Positions 5,951 to 11,544 of a stretch of DNA of 11,544 bases are shown in pieces (within the stretch, counting starts at the first letter, position 1; each line of letters opens with the position of its first letter). Below the pieces are notes generated by a model. The model was not told the origin of the DNA. It was given only the letters and a program-made list of their open reading frames with translations, and searched no databases. The DNA is from Pseudomonadota bacterium. Its GTDB lineage: Bacteria; CALINM01. The stretch lies in contig JAOAGA010000058.1 of NCBI GenBank assembly GCA_026415985.1, positions 1 to 11,544 of the forward strand. The letters are read 5' to 3'. A program made the position numbers and the translations under genes.

Positions 5951-6724
5951 ATGAAGATTATAGCAATTATACCCGCAAGAATATCATCAACAAGACTGCC
6001 GGAAAAACCTTTAGCACTGATCGGCAAAAAAACCCTTATTCAATGGGTCTATGAGAATGTTTCAAAATCAAAACTAATAGATAAAGTAATCGTAGCTACC
6101 GATAGTGATAAGATAGCTGAGTCAGTCCATTCCTTTGGCGGTAATTTTGAGATGACATCTCCAGATCACCAATCGGGCACAGATAGAATTGCCGAAGTTG
6201 CTATAAAACTTGACGGAGATATAATTTTAAATGTTCAGGGCGATGAACCCTTTATAACCTCAGATGTTATAGATACCGTCTTAAAAATTATGGTAAAGGA
6301 TGACAAAATCTATTACGCTTCAGCCAAAACTTCCATGAGTTCTGTTAAAGAATTTTTTAATTCCAATATTGTTAAAGTTATTTGTGATGATAAAGATTTT
6401 GCCATATATTTTTCCAGGGCTCCCATCCCTTACTTCAGAGAGGAGTTCGATAGTTATAAAAAAAACGGCAAAATTGATAGCTCGATGGAAAAATATATAC
6501 TATCAAAGGCATTCAAACATATAGGCATATACGCCTATAAATGGGATTTCCTGCTTAAGTTTACAAAAATGAAGGAAAGCTTTCTCGAAAAAACAGAAAA
6601 ATTAGAACAATTAAGGGCTATAGAAAATGGTTACAAAATTATAGTTCCTACGGTAAAATATAACGGTTTTGGTATAGATACCTATGACGATTTAGAACGG
6701 GCAAGGAAAATTTTACGGGGATAG
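5951..6724 (+). CDS. kdsB: 3-deoxy-manno-octulosonate cytidylyltransferase (CMP-KDO synthetase)
   Basis: Activates KDO with CTP to CMP-KDO, the donor for transfer to lipid A, in the cytosol. The 257-residue length fits the family. The nucleotide-binding N-terminus shows IIPARISSTRLPEKPL (~6-21), with the R-x-x-S-x-R-x-x-x-K pattern of this cytidylyltransferase group. ATDSDKIAE (~49-57), MTSPDHQSGTDRIAE (~68-82) and VQGDEPFI (~95-102, metal-binding Asp) follow. Near the end, GFGIDTYDDLERAR is the conserved C-terminal Asp motif. The start is 8 nt past the lipoprotein gene with only a weak GAG site, so coupled translation is likely. pyrG begins 3 nt after its stop. The product's CTP comes from that next gene. 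Confidence 0.96.
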   Translation: MKIIAIIPARISSTRLPEKPLALIGKKTLIQWVYENVSKSKLIDKVIVATDSDKIAESVHSFGGNFEMTSPDHQSGTDRIAEVAIKLDGDIILNVQGDEPFITSDVIDTVLKIMVKDDKIYYASAKTSMSSVKEFFNSNIVKVICDDKDFAIYFSRAPIPYFREEFDSYKKNGKIDSSMEKYILSKAFKHIGIYAYKWDFLLKFTKMKESFLEKTEKLEQLRAIENGYKIIVPTVKYNGFGIDTYDDLERARKILRG

Positions 6725-9207
<2,483 letters not shown>

Positions 9208-9218
<11 letters not shown>

Positions 9219-10173
9219 TACCGCTAAAGAAGTAATTGATATAGAGATAAAAGCTTTAGATGAGATCAAAAAAAAGATTGATAAAAACTTTGAGGTTGCC
9301 TGTAAGATACTGTTTGAGTGTAAAGGCAAGGTAGTAGTTACCGGTATAGGGAAATCAGGTATTATTGGACAAAAGATTGCCGCCACCTTTGCAAGCACAG
9401 GTACCCCAGCCTTTTTTATGCATCCATCGGAGGGTTTACACGGCGATCTGGGTGTGTTGTCTAAAAATGATGTTGTTCTTGCTATATCAAATAGCGGGGA
9501 GACAGAGGAAATAGTAAAGATCCTGCCAATTATAAAAAGATTAGGAAATCTGCTTATAGTTATGAGTGGCAGAAAGAGGTCTTCTCTTGCCAAGGCAGGA
9601 GATGTTTTTCTTGACATTGGTGTGAAGAAAGAAGCCTGTCCCTTAAACTTGGCACCTACCGCATCAACCACCGCTACATTGGCCTTGGGAGATGCCTTAG
9701 CGGTAGCTCTTATCAAGATGCGTGGTTTCAAGGAAGAAGATTTTGCCTTTCGCCATCCTGCAGGTGCTCTCGGGAGAAAGCTTTTTTTAAAGGTTTCGGA
9801 TCTGATGCATAAAGGAGAAGATATTCCTCTTGTTAATGAAAGTACCAACATGAAAGATACAATCTATGTTATATCCTCAAAAAAATTAGGCGTAACGGGT
9901 GTTATAAATAGTCAGGGAAAACTTGTAGGGATAATAACCGATGGAGATCTGAGAAGGGCTATTGAAAAACATGAAAATATATTTAAAATGAAGGCTTCTG
10001 ATATTATGACAAAAAATCCAAAATGGATCCTTGGCAACGAAATGGCGGTTAAGGCGCTTCAGATTATGGAAAATTATTCTATAACCACCCTGTTTGTTTT
10101 TGATAAACCAGATACAACAACCCCAACAGGGATAATCCACCTTCATGATATCTTAAAGGCAGGGATTGTATGA
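9208..10173 (+). CDS. kdsD: Arabinose-5-phosphate isomerase (KpsF/GutQ family)
   Basis: Interconverts ribulose 5-phosphate and arabinose 5-phosphate, the first committed step toward KDO. The 321 residues consist of a SIS sugar-isomerase domain (~25-175) followed by two CBS domains (~196-255 and ~262-320), the full-length KdsD architecture. Catalytic residues reported for E. coli KdsD (Lys59, Glu111, Glu152, His193) align at a constant offset of ten with Lys49 in TGIGKSG, Glu101 in SGETEE, Glu142 in KEACPLNLAPT and His183 in RHPAGALGR. The ATG overlaps the kdsA end and has AGAGGAT as ribosome site. The stop overlaps the kdsC start as ATGA. Position among kdsA and kdsC supports KDO biosynthesis rather than the capsule (KpsF) or glucitol (GutQ) paralogue roles. 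Confidence 0.96.
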
Positions 10174-10718
10174 TTTATTTAAGCGAAGAGATTATCAAAA
10201 AGGCCGAAAAAATAAGATTGCTTTTAATGGATGTCGATGGCGTCCTTACCGATGGGAGAATTATTTACGATAATGAAGGCAGAGAGTTAAAGTTTTTCTT
10301 TGTAAGAGATGGTCATGGTATTAAACTTTTACAAAAATCCGGCGTCAAGACAGGCATAATAACCGGTAGGAAGTCTGAGATAGTAGTCATTCGTGCCAAA
10401 GAGTTGGGAATGGATTACATTTTTCAAAATGTCGGAGACAAAGGAGTTATTATAGACAAAATTATTGAAGAAGGCTATTTCAAGCCGGAAGAGATTGCCT
10501 TTATTGGTGATGATATCGTTGATATACCAGTTTTCAGAAAAGTAGGTTTTAAGATCTCCGTTCCCGACGCTTCCTACGATATAAGAGACGAGGTTGATTA
10601 CATAACTCTTAATTATGCGGGAAAAGGTGCTGTAAGAGAGGTCTGCGAGATAATACTTAAAGCTAAAGGATTATGGGATGAGATAATGGAAACATATAGG
10701 TTTGGTAGTAGTTTTTGA
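10170..10718 (+). CDS. kdsC: 3-deoxy-D-manno-octulosonate 8-phosphate phosphatase
   Basis: HAD-superfamily phosphatase that converts KDO 8-phosphate to KDO, normally a small capless tetrameric enzyme. The 182-residue length is typical. Motif I is LLMDVDGVLTDGRI (~18-31), with nucleophile Asp21 and general acid Asp23. The GREL...FFVRDGHGIKLL segment (~37-54) is the KdsC-specific stretch. GIITGRKSEIV (~62-72) is motif II, Lys91 fits motif III, and FIGDDIVD (~111-118) is motif IV. The start overlaps the kdsD stop by 4 nt (ATGA). It completes the pathway between KdsA and KdsB. The next gene, thiL, begins 7 nt after its stop. Confidence 0.95.
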   Translation: MIYLSEEIIKKAEKIRLLLMDVDGVLTDGRIIYDNEGRELKFFFVRDGHGIKLLQKSGVKTGIITGRKSEIVVIRAKELGMDYIFQNVGDKGVIIDKIIEEGYFKPEEIAFIGDDIVDIPVFRKVGFKISVPDASYDIRDEVDYITLNYAGKGAVREVCEIILKAKGLWDEIMETYRFGSSF

Positions 10719-10725
10719 ATAAACC

Positions 10726-11544
10726 ATGATTAAAAAAAATAAAAATCAGATCCACGAGTTCGATCTTATAAAAAAAATCCGGAAAACCTTTAAAGAAAAT
10801 AAAAAGATTTTTAAAGCCATAGGTGACGACTGTGCGGTTATAAAAGAGGACAGGACATATCATCTTTATACCCTTGATAACATGGTAGATGGGGTTCATT
10901 TTGATATAAAATTAGGAATGGATTATAAATCAATAGGTTATAAAGCTGTTGTAAGGTCAATAAGTGATATCGTAGCCATGGGTGGGCTACCATCTCTTAT
11001 TCTTCTTAACTTATTGTTACCACCTGATTTTCAGGTAAAAAATATTGATCAAGTTTTAAAGGGGATAAAAGAGGCAACTAAAGAATATGACCTGACAGTT
11101 ATAGGCGGAGATATATCATCTTCAAAAACCCTTACAATTACTGTTGCCTCTATCGGAAATATGACAGAGAGACCTCTTTTAAGGAGTGGTGCTCAAATAG
11201 GTGATTATATCTTCTATACAGGCCATCCAGGTATGGCAATGGCCGGTCTGGAAATACTAAAAAAAGATATAAAAGATAAAAACGTTAAACCCTTTATAAA
11301 AAAATTTTTAAGGCCATCATTAAGAATTAATTTCGCCAATGTCCTTTCAAAAAAGGGTTTAGCAACAGCAATGATTGACATAAGTGACGGTTTTCTTGGT
11401 GATCTTTCACACATACTTGAAGAAAGCAATTGCGGAGCTTTGATTTATGAAGATTTTTTAGATAAATCACCCTTTGAGAAATTAAAGCCCTTTTTCACAG
11501 AAAAAGAGATTGAATTTTTTATTTTTAATGGCGGAGATGAATAC
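10726..11544 (+). CDS. thiL: Thiamine-monophosphate kinase, C-terminally cut by the window edge
   Basis: ThiL phosphorylates thiamine monophosphate to thiamine diphosphate, the last step to the cofactor. The window holds 273 codons of an expected ~310-330. Family motifs in order are IHEFDLIKKI (~9-18), GDDCAVI (~33-39, metal-binding Asp pair), the DNMVDGVHFD block (~51-60), SISDIVAMGG (~78-87), VIGGDISSS (~125-133) and MIDISDGFLGDL (~216-227). At the edge is NGGDEY, where most ThiL proteins have GGEDYE. The ATG is the first possible start, because an in-frame stop lies at 10720-10722, and its N-terminus fits the family. There is no Shine-Dalgarno site, so it may be translated by coupling to kdsC, 7 nt away. 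It has no functional link to KDO synthesis; operon membership is positional. No TPP riboswitch could fit upstream. Confidence 0.92.
   Translation, partial: MIKKNKNQIHEFDLIKKIRKTFKENKKIFKAIGDDCAVIKEDRTYHLYTLDNMVDGVHFDIKLGMDYKSIGYKAVVRSISDIVAMGGLPSLILLNLLLPPDFQVKNIDQVLKGIKEATKEYDLTVIGGDISSSKTLTITVASIGNMTERPLLRSGAQIGDYIFYTGHPGMAMAGLEILKKDIKDKNVKPFIKKFLRPSLRINFANVLSKKGLATAMIDISDGFLGDLSHILEESNCGALIYEDFLDKSPFEKLKPFFTEKEIEFFIFNGGDEY

Noticed and set aside
10719-10725. TPP riboswitch upstream of thiL
   Set aside because: Only 7 nt separate kdsC and thiL, and nothing resembling a thi-box was seen in the kdsC end.

Overview
The window is a gene-dense, clearly AT-rich stretch of bacterial chromosome. 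Every gene in it looks native: housekeeping or cell-envelope functions, tight operonic spacing, and no mobile elements, tRNAs, rRNAs or CRISPR arrays. A complete KDO (lipopolysaccharide inner-core sugar) pathway and two predicted lipoproteins point to a Gram-negative organism with an LPS outer membrane. The short (~200 aa) EF-Ts, the ~300 aa PurC form, the metal-dependent KdsA class and the order kdsB-pyrG-kdsA-kdsD-kdsC resemble deltaproteobacterial, Deferribacteres-like or Nitrospirae-like lineages. That placement is inference; the genus cannot be fixed from this window.

Left arm (1-4200, all on the minus strand). Read in the direction of transcription, a promoter near 4169-4196 drives a structured 5' leader and then rpsB, tsf, pyrH and frr, with 2-8 nt gaps or start/stop-embedded Shine-Dalgarno sites. 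rpsU follows after a 66-nt gap and is followed by a strong hairpin. Then come purC and the start of uppS, which runs off the left edge. In many bacteria uppS directly follows frr, so rpsU and purC appear to be inserted into the classic rpsB-tsf-pyrH-frr-uppS order.

Centre (4200-5460). A small PC4-like single-stranded nucleic-acid-binding protein is divergent from rpsB and has its own promoter. It ends 2 bp from the end of a convergent ChaN/DUF399-type lipoprotein gene. That gene is in turn divergent from a LEA14-like (WHy domain) lipoprotein gene. Both lipoprotein genes lack a Shine-Dalgarno site and have -10-like boxes immediately before the ATG, suggesting leaderless or nearly leaderless messages.

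Right arm (5457-11544, all plus). The LEA14-like lipoprotein gene opens a tight operon: kdsB, pyrG, kdsA, kdsD, kdsC and thiL (cut by the right edge), with gaps of at most 8 nt or overlaps of 4-11 nt. KdsD makes arabinose 5-phosphate, KdsA condenses it with PEP, KdsC dephosphorylates the product to KDO, and KdsB activates KDO with CTP, which PyrG supplies. This is the full route to CMP-KDO plus its nucleotide source in one unit.

No clearly novel multi-gene system is visible. The most interesting elements are the nested-helix RNA leader of rpsB, the pair of apparently leaderless lipoprotein genes, and the lipoprotein gene heading the KDO operon.
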